Positions 63,301 through 64,000 of a stretch of DNA of 64,000 bases are shown here, piece by piece. The stretch spans positions 3,592,724-3,656,723 of the forward strand of contig KL647293.1 of NCBI GenBank assembly GCA_000727475.1, in the 5' to 3' direction. How positions within the stretch are numbered: the first letter of the stretch is position 1; each line of letters starts with the position of its first letter. The notes below the pieces were generated by a model, which was not told where the DNA came from, searched no databases, and was given only the letters and a program-made list of their open reading frames with translations. The position numbers and the translations under genes were made by a program. This DNA is from Sarcocystis neurona. Lineage: Eukaryota; Apicomplexa; Conoidasida; Eucoccidiorida; Sarcocystidae.

Positions 63301-64000
63301 CAGTTTACGTGCATCGTCTCGGTTTGTATTCTGCTGGCTCTACGGCAGACAGTTGTATATCTGCGTGATCTCGCCTGCTCTTCAGATGACTCTGCTGCAG
63401 ATAGATGACGTGTTCCTTTTTGCTGTCGGAGCTCCTAGACTACTTTGGAGTACGTTATTTTGCAGGATTCAAAGGCCAATTTTGTGTACGCATTGCTTTT
63501 GTATTCACTTGTAGCTCTTATTGTACGTAGAAGTCTTTTGCTGAGTACCAAATCCTCCTCCTCTTTAGACAACTCCATTTCAGCTTCGGCGCGATGACGT
63601 CTTCGTGTGCAAAGCAGCGAGGACGGTCTTTAATGGTACTCTGGTGACATGAGTTGTTAGAAGCGTAACGCAGACGAGTGATTGCGGCAGCGTACGCGTA
63701 GACATGCGGGATGACATGTCCCGAAGCGGCCTGACAGAAGACAGGAGACAAGTGCAGACGCATCGCGAAGATGAGAGTGGAACACGTGACGTTGACCGAA
63801 TGACTGGCCTGACTGATGTACACATTTTACATTTCAAATCACTATCCAACTGTGCATAGCGAAAGGTACGTACCCGCGTATCAAGAGATCAGTGTAGCTG
63901 TAGAACCGACAGACACGCACTTCCATCTCATGCTAGCAGTAGATACTCAATGATCCTGAATAACGTGAAGCAACGCAGCAATGCCGGGGGACTGAGGGAG
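63301..64000. other. Right edge, nothing supported
   Basis: Open frames at 63170-63514 (plus) and 63518-63849 (minus) have no splice support or recognisable similarity. Confidence 0.35.

Noticed and set aside
1..64000. tRNA, rRNA, CRISPR arrays, insertion sequences, integrases or reverse transcriptase
   Set aside because: I scanned for T-loop-like sequences, regular spacer repeats and recognisable transposase or RT motifs and saw none that hold up. A tRNAscan-SE/Infernal and TE-protein search would be decisive.

Overview
The window reads as nuclear DNA of a coccidian apicomplexan, most like Eimeria or a close relative such as Cyclospora. That call is an inference. It rests on short exons split by many introns, dense CAG/CTG triplet tracts, abundant (TA)n, (CA)n and (GA)n microsatellites, and a peroxisomal-type ubiquitin-conjugating enzyme. 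There are no bacterial-style operons, no CRISPR array and no recognisable RNA gene. A 715-base run of N (17915-18629) is an assembly gap inside a GA microsatellite. All gene models were built by hand from splice sites and reading phase, without transcript or homology searches, so exon lists are provisional.

Layout. 1400-14244 (+): 3' part of a long multi-exon helical protein of unknown function, whose 5' end may lie left of the window. 14245-23352: mostly non-coding, with the N gap and one weak minus-strand exon. 23353-33195 (+): an 11-exon coiled-coil protein of about 581 residues ending in a Cys/His-rich, probably zinc-binding module. 34106-38773 (+): a small protein with one CCHC zinc knuckle. 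39920-47619 (+): a likely RNA-binding protein with an RRM-like core, an Ala/Gln-rich middle and an Arg/Glu-rich tail. 47633-52954 (-): a complete five-exon E2 of 158 residues that matches PEX4. This is the best-supported gene here. 52955-64000: few firm genes; candidate exons on both strands, two imperfect tandem duplications, palindromes, and a long CTG-rich stretch.

The genes do not form one pathway. PEX4 implies peroxisomal matrix-protein import with receptor recycling. Two genes (RRM-like and zinc knuckle) look like RNA-binding proteins. The most interesting genome-level signals are CTG-rich tracts on the sense strand directly upstream of three 3' splice sites, two phase-supported GC-AG introns in separate genes, introns of about 34-46 bp, and a tail-to-tail gene pair whose stop codons are only 13 bp apart.
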